Below are positions 24,007-32,885 of a DNA stretch of 64,000 nucleotides, piece after piece (positions within the stretch are counted from its first letter, which is position 1; every line of letters begins with the position of its first letter). The translations under genes were made by a program, and so were the position numbers. This DNA comes from Gracilariopsis chorda (taxonomy: Eukaryota > Rhodophyta > Florideophyceae > Gracilariales > Gracilariaceae): contig NBIV01000134.1 in the NCBI GenBank assembly GCA_003194525.1, positions 62,001 to 126,000 on the forward strand, given 5' to 3'. The notes beneath the pieces were generated by a model. The model saw nothing but the letters and a program-made list of their open reading frames with translations, did no database searches and was not told where the DNA came from.

Positions 24007-24589
24007 CATTACTATGCTGTCTTAATCACGCCAAGCCCAAATTCTATTTTCATAGAACAAACCATCGAAGAACTGGTTAACAAGATTCATCCGAAGGAAC
24101 AACTTAGCAATCTTGCCAGTTAATCTCATGGAAGACAAGCAGGTGAACGCAATGACTCCACACCACTTAGCGCAGCATATTTTCGGGGTGCCTGCGGCAG
24201 TAAACAGCTTCAAAATCCATGAGCCACAGTAAATATCCATTACTGACCAGTCTGGGGCTTCGTTTGAGAAGATGAAAGGCCGGAACATACGAAAGGGTAT
24301 TGGAGTTGTTGGATCGCGTCTTCTGCAGACAGCCTTGACCACCAAAGAAAATATAGATCGCGTGACGGTTATGTCTGTGGTCAGTGCATGTGGGAAAGCC
24401 TACAAACCTGTGATTGTCTTCTCGGGAAAACTGGCGCATTATAGAAAAGTCCGTGGCAAAACCCAAACACTGCAATCCGTCATACTGCCGTGTTATCTGT
24501 TTCAAAGAAACACCCCGGGAGTGGATACTGATATTGTCTTTCAATGGGCTTCGTTTTTTGTGGAGGAAACGAGAAAGCTCCGTGTCAAT
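24007..24589 (+). pseudogene. Pogo/Tigger-like transposase, middle piece
   Basis: Continuation of the split DNA transposon after E2. It shows NWLTRFIRRNNLAIL, like the second CENP-B/Tc5-type helix-turn-helix. Next comes ITDQSGASFEKM, matching the pogo first-Asp motif (DE-G-S type), and RVTVMSVVSACGKAYKPVIV, typical of DDE_1 transposases. In-frame stops occur in the stretch before ITDQSG. The piece ends at 24589 with the target duplication TCAAT of the next insertion. Confidence 0.8.
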
Positions 24590-25369
24590 TGAAGTGCAAC
24601 GCTCCTACCGGTATCAGCAAGTCGTGCGCTCATATCCCGCTCTGGCGATGCTCACCACTTTGCCGTGAAGTATGAGTGTTACACCGGTAATCTGTTTCCG
24701 TTGGAAGGGCCCCAATTTGGTTGACAAGTGTAGTGCACAGAATTGCTGGCTTGTGCCACACGTTTGTAGTGTTTTGCACCCCCGTAGGGACATTATTAGT
24801 TATTATTAGTTAATTACTACTGTACTGTCAGGGCGCGGACCACCACTACTTATGTGTGTGAGCTCCGGCTGCCCGGGTCAAAGTAAACGCAACAAGCGAG
24901 TGTCTGGCTCTAACTCAGGTTCCCTGGTGAGTGTCCAACTCCGTCTGGAGAGACGCCATCCTGTGAAGGCCTAGTTACCCACCTCGTGGAGCTCAGCACA
25001 TTCTTACCACCATTGTGTTTGTTTTTGTGCACGCTTTTACAGCGATTGTTATTCTTTGCCCCGTATACAGGTGTTGCCTCACTAGCAACTACCGGTGATT
25101 ACCGTTGCTGTTTTCGCCACCGCCCCACTCGTGTGGACACCGTGCCGCTCTTGCGCGTCGCCCACCACTCGTGTGTCGCTGCATTTTCCGCTTTCCCACT
25201 CCGTGGTCTGTCTTTGTCTCTACACCTGTACGCCAGTCGTGACGGTGAGTCCCGGTCTTACACCCGGCTCCGTGTACTCACCACAGGTGGTTCTGTCGCT
25301 GCGCTACCCTGCTGAGGAGGACGTCGAACACCCTCGTGTGTCTGTCCCATCTTGGGGTATTGCACCACA
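24590..25369 (+). repeat. Solo LTR related to E2 LTR
   Basis: 780 bp, starting TGAAGTGCAACG and ending GGGGTATTGCACCACA, the same termini as E2. The interior is largely different, so it is a sister family. Flanked by the perfect 5-bp duplication TCAAT (24585-24589 and 25370-25374). It has no internal region and so probably arose by LTR-LTR recombination. Inserted in the transposase gene. Confidence 0.93.
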
Positions 25370-25374
25370 TCAAT

Positions 25375-26000
25375 AACTTGAAGCTAATGTTACTTCTAGA
25401 TGGATATGGATACCACCTTCAGTACAAGACGTTAAGTTCTTCAAGGGTAACAATATCGTCTTAATAGCGCTGCCTGCGCATAATTCACATGCCACTCAGC
25501 CGTTGGATTTCTCGGTTTTTAGCCCCTACAAATCATTTCCACAATATGAGCTCCACAAAGCAGCCCGCCGGAAGACACTTTTGAATGCATTTGATGTCAG
25601 TCAATTTATTCATAATGCCTATTGCACCACCCATACTTCCACGAACATTTGATCCAGATTTCAAAAATCAGGAATATGGGACAGCGAACGCCTTGGTCCC
25701 AACGATCAACCACTTTAAAAATCATTTGACAAATGCAGAAAAAAGTGAAAAAGGGACCGTTAGCATGAAAGCGCTTGTATTGGAGTTTGAAGAGCAGTAT
25801 CATACCTTACTATGAACAAAGTCGGGGAGACGAATAAAAATGTTCGAATTGACACAACTGCGGTATCACATGTTACTTCAGTTGCTGTGGTTGAAGCAAT
25901 TTCGAAACGTATTGCATCAGAAACTTAGAAACCAGGCAACGAAAACAAAAAGATGCGGAGGTGCTTACAAGAGACATTGAGCGTCTTGTGCAACTGGATT
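25375..26000 (+). pseudogene. Pogo/Tigger-like transposase, C-terminal piece
   Basis: The third piece carries LLLDGYGYH (second catalytic Asp in an LxLDxxxxH context) and LPAHNSHATQPLDFSVFSPYK, the hallmark of pogo superfamily transposases with the third catalytic Asp. DVSQFIHNAY then matches the C-terminal region. The two motif tracts lie in different frames, so there is at least one frameshift, plus stops further on. The C-terminal end and terminal inverted repeat were not resolved. Confidence 0.85.
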
Positions 26001-26446
26001 TGCACCGGAGCATTCGTTTCCGTGGTTTCGTACAGTTTCTCAATCACAGATTGGAGATGCGTTGAGCACGAGCAAAAGCTTAAGGCGCTGAAGCGTACAC
26101 AGCGTTGCTAGTTCCTGTAGCTGGCGTTTTAGCTCCAAACAGTGATGAAGAGTCGGATTCCGGTATGTTGTGAACGGTCAGCTGCTTAAACTGGCGCATA
26201 TGTATTGCTGCAATTTGAAACTCTTTATTTCTGGGCTCTTAGAGCCATTAAGTTAGCTTGTTGATATGACGAAAAGTAAACGATCGTGTTTCTTGTGGGG
26301 TAACTGGTTGCATGTTAAATGTGTTGCGAATGTGACGCAAGTATGAGAACCGAAATACTTTCATTGGGTCTTGAGAGATTAACGTTTTGGTGGAGGTGCT
26401 TCACCAAAATTTTGAAAGTTTTCGAATTAAGAGCTGAACTTATACA
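26000..26446. other. No gene seen; right flank of the DNA transposon
   Basis: Low-complexity AT-rich sequence without a convincing frame. It probably includes the transposon's 3' end. Confidence 0.3.
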
Positions 26447-26534
26447 GTACCGCCGGCGGCTGACCGGACTATTCATAAGCAAACCAACTCTCAGTAAGCG
26501 ACATCCTTGCGCCTTTCCGCGCCGTCAGGGCTCA
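26447..26534. repeat. 88-bp dispersed repeat, copy A
   Basis: From GTACCGCCGGCGGCTGACC to the end CGTCAGGGCTCA. About 87% identical by eye to 54678-54765, and the match stops sharply on both sides. Read on the minus strand it starts TGAGCCCTGAC. The type of element is unknown. Confidence 0.75.
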
Positions 26535-26927
26535 CACAAACGACACCAAATCCTCGCCCAACCCGACCCGGAATGCGGCGCATCAACCGGGGACTGTCAA
26601 ACATTCAATTGAGTTTTGCTGCATTGCATTTCCTCGAAAAGGCAAACATTGCTGTACAGTAGCTACCGACCAGATACATAAGGCTTCGTGCAACGAGCTC
26701 CAAGCAGACTGAGGAGGCAGTGCCTTGAATCACAGAATAAAGTGATTTTATTGGTCGATACTTGACAAGCCGGAGCTTTTGTTTTTTCCGGATTCACTCG
26801 TTACATTCTACATCCCCAGGGTGCTCAATCTTCCTGAGAGAAGTTTCAATCGCTGCATCTCCGTCCAAACTGAAGTCTGGTATACCTCGATCTTAATCGC
26901 TGCGCGTCGTTTTGAGGCTAATCACTA
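26535..26927. other. Intergenic, upstream of the glycerol-3-phosphate dehydrogenase gene
   Basis: No gene recognised. It should contain the promoter and 5' UTR of the gene starting at 26928 or 26958. No clear TATA box next to the start. Confidence 0.4.
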
Positions 26928-28238
26928 TTGGGCCGCGCTTCATCTCTGTTTTCAGTGATGGAATGTCGCATTCGTCGACGACTGCGCCACGAACTGTCCA
27001 ATCTCGCATTCTTCCCCTCAGTACAGATTCTTCCCCGATGGAGATCGACTTCTACAAGACACTTCAGGTTGGTTTGCAATCAACAGGACCGTTCTGGATC
27101 GCAAGATGACAAACCCAGAAGTCAACCCCAACGTTCTTCGCCAGGGAATCTAATAAGCGAAGAGGACTGGCTCGTGCGATCTCGCATCCGTCGCTCTCCC
27201 GACATTGCGGCAAATACGAAAATAGTTGTTTGTGGAGGTGGTTCATTCGGGACAGCAATGGCAAACCTACTAGCGCGTAATGGTTATCCAGTCTCTCTTT
27301 TGGTTCGAAAGCCATGGGTTCGAGATGAGATAAACCTGGAGCATCGTAATCCCAAGTACCTTTCCGAGTATTTACTACCACACAACTTAACAGCGACAGT
27401 CGATCGCGAGGAAGCGTTTCGCGATGCCAAGCTATGTGTACATGCGATCCCTGTGCAGGCTACTCGGGAGTTTTTGCTATCTATTCGGGACACTTTTCCT
27501 GACCGCCTTCCGATCCTTTGCACCTCTAAAGGCCTTGAGATATCCAGCCTGTCCCTAATGTGTGAATTGCTTCCTAGGATGTTGGGAACTGACAGAAAGT
27601 ACGCATATTTATCGGGCCCGTCGTTTGCTGCGGAAATCATTCAAGGTTTGCCAACTGCTGTTGTGGTTGCATCATCGGATCGGATCTTCGCGAACAGCCT
27701 GGCTGACATGTTCTCCTCTGCCTCTTTTAAGGTGTTTACATCCACTGATACTGTTGGGTTGGAGGTTGCTGGTGCCATCAAGAATGTTATTGCTATAGCA
27801 GCAGGGATGAGTGATGGGCTCGGTCTTGGGACGAATTCGATGGCGGCACTGGTAACCCGAGGATGCAGTGAAATGCGTCGTATCGCGATCGCTCAAGGGG
27901 CATCGCCAGTCACTCTTGCAGGCTTGAGTGGTGTCGGCGACACGTTTCTGACATGCTTCGGACCCTTAAGTCGTAACAGAACAGTTGGAGTACGACTTGG
28001 AAAAGGTGAAAAGCTCGAGGACATCTTGAGCACATCGCGGCAGATAGCGGAAGGGGTCGCCACGGCCAAGGCACTAGTCAGATGGTTGGGCGACGAAGAA
28101 GAAGACTCTTCAATAGCGATTAGGGCCAGCCTAAAATATCCTATCCTCTACGGAGTAGCGGCAATCTTGGATGGAAAGATGACTCCGAGAGAAGGCTTGA
28201 ATATGCTGCTGGCCATGCCGCCACGTCCAGAAGATTAA
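26928..28238 (+). CDS. gpsA: NAD(P)H-dependent glycerol-3-phosphate dehydrogenase, plastid-type
   Basis: 436 aa. It reduces dihydroxyacetone phosphate to sn-glycerol 3-phosphate, the backbone for plastid glycerolipids. After an approximately 85-residue Arg/Ser-rich extension with few acidic residues (probable transit peptide) comes the Rossmann motif VVCGGGSFGTAMANLLARNG. TSKGLE, YLSGPSFAAEI and AIKNVIAIAAGMSDGLGLG follow, all GpsA hallmarks, and LSGVGDTFLTCFG lies near the substrate site. The catalytic Lys is in GAIKNV. The core length fits GpsA (about 330 aa). No intron seen. A second Met at 26958 is an alternative start. The stop lies 79 bp from the convergent SufS-like gene. Confidence 0.92.
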   Translation: MGRASSLFSVMECRIRRRLRHELSNLAFFPSVQILPRWRSTSTRHFRLVCNQQDRSGSQDDKPRSQPQRSSPGNLISEEDWLVRSRIRRSPDIAANTKIVVCGGGSFGTAMANLLARNGYPVSLLVRKPWVRDEINLEHRNPKYLSEYLLPHNLTATVDREEAFRDAKLCVHAIPVQATREFLLSIRDTFPDRLPILCTSKGLEISSLSLMCELLPRMLGTDRKYAYLSGPSFAAEIIQGLPTAVVVASSDRIFANSLADMFSSASFKVFTSTDTVGLEVAGAIKNVIAIAAGMSDGLGLGTNSMAALVTRGCSEMRRIAIAQGASPVTLAGLSGVGDTFLTCFGPLSRNRTVGVRLGKGEKLEDILSTSRQIAEGVATAKALVRWLGDEEEDSSIAIRASLKYPILYGVAAILDGKMTPREGLNMLLAMPPRPED

Positions 28239-28317
28239 CTACTCTGGAGCAGTGGCATCGTCCTCAAAAGGTCAGGCAATCGGGGAGGTAAAATACAAGT
28301 GGCTTCTCTTGTTGTTA

Positions 28318-29640
28318 TCAGGCGAACTGTAACGGATTTATCGCTGAATGCTTGCCCACGACGGCTCTAAGGGATTCGACGAAAAGATCAATGTCGTCGT
28401 TCGTATGATTCTCAAAAGATACGTCCGCCCGGAGAGAGGCACTCACGTCGTTATTCTCATGCACTTGCCGTGAATCATGGCACCCAACTCGAACAAGGAT
28501 TCCGTGCTCTTTAAGCTTCTCTACCACAATGACCGAATCAGCACCCGAAACGTTAAAACAGGCAAACGGTGCGCGATTTTCTGCGTCTCCGTAGACGCAC
28601 AGACCATCGCTCAACCGGAGTTGCTCGTGAAGATATTTGGCCTGGTTTTCAAACAAGGTGCGTGTCATTGGCCTGGATATGATGGCATTGTAACGTTCCA
28701 CTACCGTCCCAATAGAGGCAATAGTTGGTAGGCAAGGCATTCCCACATCAAAACGCTCGGGTATAGGGCCCCAATTAGCGATATCCAGGCCGCTTTCGTC
28801 TGTGCATGTGCACTGAAGGAGGGATTGTTCGCCGCCGAATGCTGGCGGTAAACGTTCAAGCCTGTGCATTTTCCCGTACAAGAACGCTGCAGGTGCTCCA
28901 ATTCCTGTGCAATCCGAAACCAAAAAGTCGACCCCACGCTTCTCAGCTTGAAGGTGACCGTACTGGAGTGTATCCGACACTTCAAGGATGACTGGTATTT
29001 CGAGAGCTTGAAGAAATTCGAGAGTATCGCCGAGATCATGTACATTGCCAAATGCAGAGGCGCTGCGCAGAACAAAAAGTCTCGTCTTTGAAGAGATTAG
29101 ATGCGCCATGGCTGCGAGGGACATGTCCGTTGCGTGCACGACACGGAAAAGCCCATTTCTCGACGCAGTTTTCCACAATTGACTGTGCCGATCGCCCAAA
29201 TCACCAAGAATGACTTCTTCTTCGCGTTTCAAGAGTTGACAATACGAGCTTGCCAGTGTTCTCATTGCGTCAAATGTTGATGGGAAAAAAACGATTTCTT
29301 CGTGGCTTGCGGCACCGATGAACAAACGCACTTGCTCACGTGCGTTGTGCAGGGTGTCTGAGGCACGGCGTCCCAGTTCATGGGAGCATGTTCCCTTGGT
29401 GATCGCTGCATTGCTTGTGGCATATGCTTGGCGCATGGCATGCAACCCTGCTGAAGAAAGGGCAGTGCCCCTTAGGTCGAGAGCGGTTTTCGCGGTGCTC
29501 TCTGTCGGCATATAGCTCAAGGATGCGAACGTTCCACGACGTGGCCTCGCGCACTTCCCCTCAGTTTGAAAGAGATGGCGCTTTTCACATACCTTCCACG
29601 CAGTCGTTCCGGGTATTGGAGCTGAAAAAAAGAGGTACAT
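28318..29640 (-). CDS. SufS/NifS-like class V aminotransferase fold protein lacking the PLP lysine
   Basis: 440 aa. The fold aligns with SufS-type cysteine desulfurases throughout. It shows ASDTLHNAREQVRLFIGA near residues 90-115, EIVFFPSTFDAMRTLASSY, DLGDRHSQLW (the PLP-stacking His region), VSDTLQYGHLQAEKRGVDFL (Asp and Gln that contact PLP), RFDVGMPCLPTIASIG, and a C-terminal RADVSFENHTNDDIDLFVESL. In SufS the next motif is SGHK with the PLP-binding Lys. Here it reads SDCTGIG, with Thr (codon ACA at 28906-28908, residue 245) or a neighbour in its place, and no Lys before FLYGK. The catalytic loop reads RVGCHDSRQ, so the usual Cys position is Asp, with a Cys two residues earlier. The frame is intact, so it is probably a conserved pseudoenzyme. 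Met44 is an alternative start, and a plastid presequence is possible. Confidence 0.75.
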   Translation of the reverse strand: MYLFFSAPIPGTTAWKVCEKRHLFQTEGKCARPRRGTFASLSYMPTESTAKTALDLRGTALSSAGLHAMRQAYATSNAAITKGTCSHELGRRASDTLHNAREQVRLFIGAASHEEIVFFPSTFDAMRTLASSYCQLLKREEEVILGDLGDRHSQLWKTASRNGLFRVVHATDMSLAAMAHLISSKTRLFVLRSASAFGNVHDLGDTLEFLQALEIPVILEVSDTLQYGHLQAEKRGVDFLVSDCTGIGAPAAFLYGKMHRLERLPPAFGGEQSLLQCTCTDESGLDIANWGPIPERFDVGMPCLPTIASIGTVVERYNAIISRPMTRTLFENQAKYLHEQLRLSDGLCVYGDAENRAPFACFNVSGADSVIVVEKLKEHGILVRVGCHDSRQVHENNDVSASLRADVSFENHTNDDIDLFVESLRAVVGKHSAINPLQFA

Positions 29641-30063
29641 GTTTCTATGCGGAGATCTACGTGGTGGTCACAGGCCGCTGAGGCGTTTTCGTTCACTGAC
29701 TCTGTCTGGAGTCCACGCTTGTCTGGAGCAACAGCTAAGTGAGTTTCCACCTGATGTGCCTGTGATTTCTTGGTGCTCCTCTTTGGAGGAACTGAATTGT
29801 GCCGATTCGCAGGATGCTTACGGAGAGGGCCAGATGAAGAAGGGGTGTGCACAGAGGTGGAGAGATCACAAGTCTCACGAGCACTTGAGGATGTGGGGAG
29901 AACTCCAAACAGTTTATATAATTTATTAAATAGACGACAACACGTCATACAGTAGTATATGTTAATACGAAAGAGCTGCCGTGAATGAGCTGAACTGTTC
30001 ACGGCAGAGTTGCAATTGGATGCACCTTCCCATCGCTCAGAAAATGCTTAGTGCACAAACAAT
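29641..30063. other. Intergenic between SufS-like and AT-hook genes
   Basis: Overlapping short frames are present on both strands, none convincing. It holds the 5' flank of the SufS-like gene and the 3' flank of the next minus-strand gene. Confidence 0.4.
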
Positions 30064-30474
30064 TCACTTCATACCATGGTTGAAATCACGCAGAAAGATT
30101 GGAGATGTGTTCTGCGTACGCATCACCTCCTCTTGCACTATTTCTCCGAGCCTCAGAAGCTCTTCCGGAATCGGAATTCGTGTGTCGAGCACGTTGTGGG
30201 TGGGGAACGACGATGAAGATGGCGGCGTCCATTGAGGCGGGGGGGACCACGGATTCGACGAGAGTGGTGTTGAAGACGAACTCGAACTCGCTAACTTTTG
30301 CTTTTCCAGCTGCTTCAGCTTCTTCTTCTCGTGATAGCTGCGGTTTTGCCTCATTCGACGTTTCATGACTGCATCTTTCAGGCGCCTTTCATTTTCTGAC
30401 AGCTCCGAGTCGGGTTTGTTGAACTTGTAGGTTGGAGGACGTCCTCTCTTCGGCTTGCCGTTGTTGCCTGACAT
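30064..30474 (-). CDS. Small nuclear-type protein with AT-hook and basic region
   Basis: 136 aa if started at the Met at 30474; an upstream in-frame Met at 30504 would add 10 residues. KPKRGRPPTYKF near the N-terminus contains the AT-hook core RGRP, which binds the minor groove of AT-rich DNA. ENERRLKDAVMKRRMRQNRS then HEKKKLKQLEKQK resembles a bZIP-type basic region, but no full leucine zipper follows. A Ser/Pro-rich tract and an amphipathic C-terminal stretch (IPEELLRLGEIVQEEVMR) complete it. It is probably a DNA-binding regulator; no specific family is assigned. Upstream lies a long gene-free stretch. Confidence 0.6.
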   Translation of the reverse strand: MSGNNGKPKRGRPPTYKFNKPDSELSENERRLKDAVMKRRMRQNRSYHEKKKLKQLEKQKLASSSSSSTPLSSNPWSPPPQWTPPSSSSFPTHNVLDTRIPIPEELLRLGEIVQEEVMRTQNTSPIFLRDFNHGMK

Positions 30475-32885
30475 ATTGTAGTAAGAATGAAAGAAGTATT
30501 GCAAGAAGGGAACTGTGAAGAAAAGAGCTTGAGTTGATGTCGGTCGGATGAGAGGAGCCGAAAGTCTTCAGAAGGGAGATAGGAGCAGTGCGCTTTTATG
30601 CTATTCCGAGAGCCAAACGTTTCTTCAAGTGACTGACCAGTTTTTATGTCATGCATGCCCCCTTTCGAGAGATGTACATTTACGATGGGTCCGATCTTCA
30701 TCATAGAATGCAATGGCAATGCTTGTACGGCGCGTGCTCCCGATGGCGAAGAATTGCACAAGGGGGAGGACAAGGACGAGCAACCAACCGACATATACTC
30801 GTTTGTACACTCACAAAGAGAATTGGCTTGGGAGGGCATTGTTGCATTTTGAATATTATTTTTTGTGTGACGTAGGAGAACTGCTGGGATGCAATGCACG
30901 AGAGCTACGACTCGCGAAGTTGTCTCGTTTATTTTTATCCGCAGGGATACCAGCTCTATTTCAATCAAACCTCGATTCATTTTCTTCTTTGCCCTCGCTT
31001 TCCCCAAACAATGCACGCGCGGTGTCACATCTGCTCCCGGCTGCGCACACGTTGTTCACGGGCGGAAACAACATAGAAAACACAGATGAGCAAATGACAA
31101 TGCGTTATTATGTGGGCTGACGGGCCTGAGGGGACGGGCAGCTACGCGCATCGATACAAAACCAAATGGACACAAGACGTACATTCTGGCAGGTCGGAGC
31201 TATGTTCTTTCAATAGCAATGACAACTTGGTATTCAGATATAACAAAAACGGGGGGCGAAGACTTGGCACAACCAATCAAGCACCAAAAGGGACGTTTTC
31301 CAGTGAAAAACGTTCCCGTGCGCACCGCAATAGTGAAAGAACAGGTGTTTGATGCCGTGTGCTTTCGTCTTTGGGTCGGCCAGACAACTGATCGAAGTGT
31401 AAAGCGTTTGACATAACACTGGTGGGGTAAGCTCGGTGGATAGCGGGAACGAGTGTAACTCCGGCTTCTCTTTGCACATTACAATGAAACAGAAAATCGA
31501 AAGCTTTGAAAGCATAATGATGTACCGTTTGGCAGACTAATGGCTGGGAGCGAAACATGCATTGACACGTGAAGCGGACGTGCGATGTCCATTGAGACAA
31601 AGGTGCGTGCGCTCCTAGCCAGCCCCGGCTACACCCTTGGACTCCAAGGGTGTAGCCGGGGTTTAGGTGTTAGCAGGTGATTGGGTGAGCTACCGAAAAC
31701 CGAAAACAGGGTTGTTGAATTCAACAAGTGGATGCTTTTGAGTGTATGATTGGCTTTTGTGGAGAAGGAGCTTTTTTGAATGGTGTAATTGAGGGGAGGC
31801 GCATATGCACGTGGAGGGACCACGTTTGGGTGGCTATATAGGAGGGTGTTTCTCTGATTGTTGGATGTTGGTACGGGATACTGAGGTAGTGGAGGGTGGG
31901 CAGCGCGCCGGGTGCGGAAAGTATGGGCACACAAGTGCTCATGGCAGCATTGAGTTGCGCGTGCAGCAGCAATACGAACGTTAATAACGATGCAGCACAG
32001 TCAGTATTGTGATGACGTGAATCAGAACTTAGATACTGTATGGTGGCGCGCCGATGTGAGGAGTCGATTGATGATGAGCAGCTAACGTACGCACAAAGAG
32101 CAGAGGGGGGGGGATTGCTAATGGATGTGAGGGGCAAGGAGGGCGGTAGTGCGCCGGATGCATGATCGGCACGTGAGCTGAGTGCGCGGGAAGCGGGTTG
32201 TGGGAGGGCGCGGATGGGCAGAGAAGTGTACATTGCGTGCAGGTGGTAGCAGGGCGGAACAGGGGTTGAGTGGCTCCATTCATTTAGAGAAGTGATACGG
32301 AGAATAGGAAATCAGGGGGGATGAACAGCGCAGCACCAAGAAGAGGGCAGCAGACTGGACAAGAACAAACGGGAAGTGCGAACGTATGGGGACGATTTGA
32401 AGGGTGTTATTTTTGACTCTGTAGCAGCCGGTGAAGAGTGGTTGTGAGTGGTACATAAAAAGTGACGTACGTGTGCTAAAAGGTGTAGGGGATGGGGAGT
32501 TGCCATGAAGAGGGGGTGATGTAAGAGGGGAGGGGAGGGAAGTAGATGAATTGGAGGGGGCGCGGGAGAGCGCGACTGGGTAGCACACGCACTGTATCAT
32601 ACGGTCGTGCGGCGGTGCAGCGCGACGGCAACGAAGTTGTGAGCTTTCCTGCGGAGCGCGCGGGTGGGGAAGCGCCGCTCCCGCCGCCGTGACGCGTTAG
32701 CAGCAGCGACAGCGCCAGCAGCAGCAGCACCACCAGCACCACGGAGATAAAAAGGCTATTTTTACTATGGGCATCCTTTACCCTCCCAACTCGTCGCGCG
32801 CACTCATTGGCGCCCCTCCGCGCAATACGTGCTGGCGCTTTGTGAGCTGCCTGCCCTCACTTTCTTCCTCAACCAAAAATTCTCG
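30475..32885. other. 2.4-kb intergenic region, no convincing gene
   Basis: Only short or low-complexity frames, including Ser/Pro-rich minus-strand frames that mirror a G-rich plus strand at 31.6-32.7 kb. Notable items are a perfect 39-nt palindrome at 31623-31661 and an AGC-rich microsatellite near 32697-32740. It likely holds the promoter of the AT-hook gene and the 3' flank of NTRC. Confidence 0.5.
31623..31661. repeat. Perfect palindromic hairpin, 19-bp arms, 1-nt loop
   Basis: The left arm CCCCGGCTACACCCTTGGA (31623-31641) is the exact reverse complement of 31643-31661, with a single C between. Function unknown. The near-absence of a loop favours a cruciform or a recent inverted duplication over a normal RNA stem-loop. 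Confidence 0.9.

Noticed and set aside
32697-32740. AGC-rich tract as a functional element
   Set aside because: Imperfect short microsatellite in GC-rich intergenic DNA, with nothing to link it to a gene.
31629-32742. Ser/Pro-rich minus-strand frames as a gene
   Set aside because: Low-complexity translation of a G-rich plus strand. Several overlapping frames look alike, and there is no domain or codon signal.
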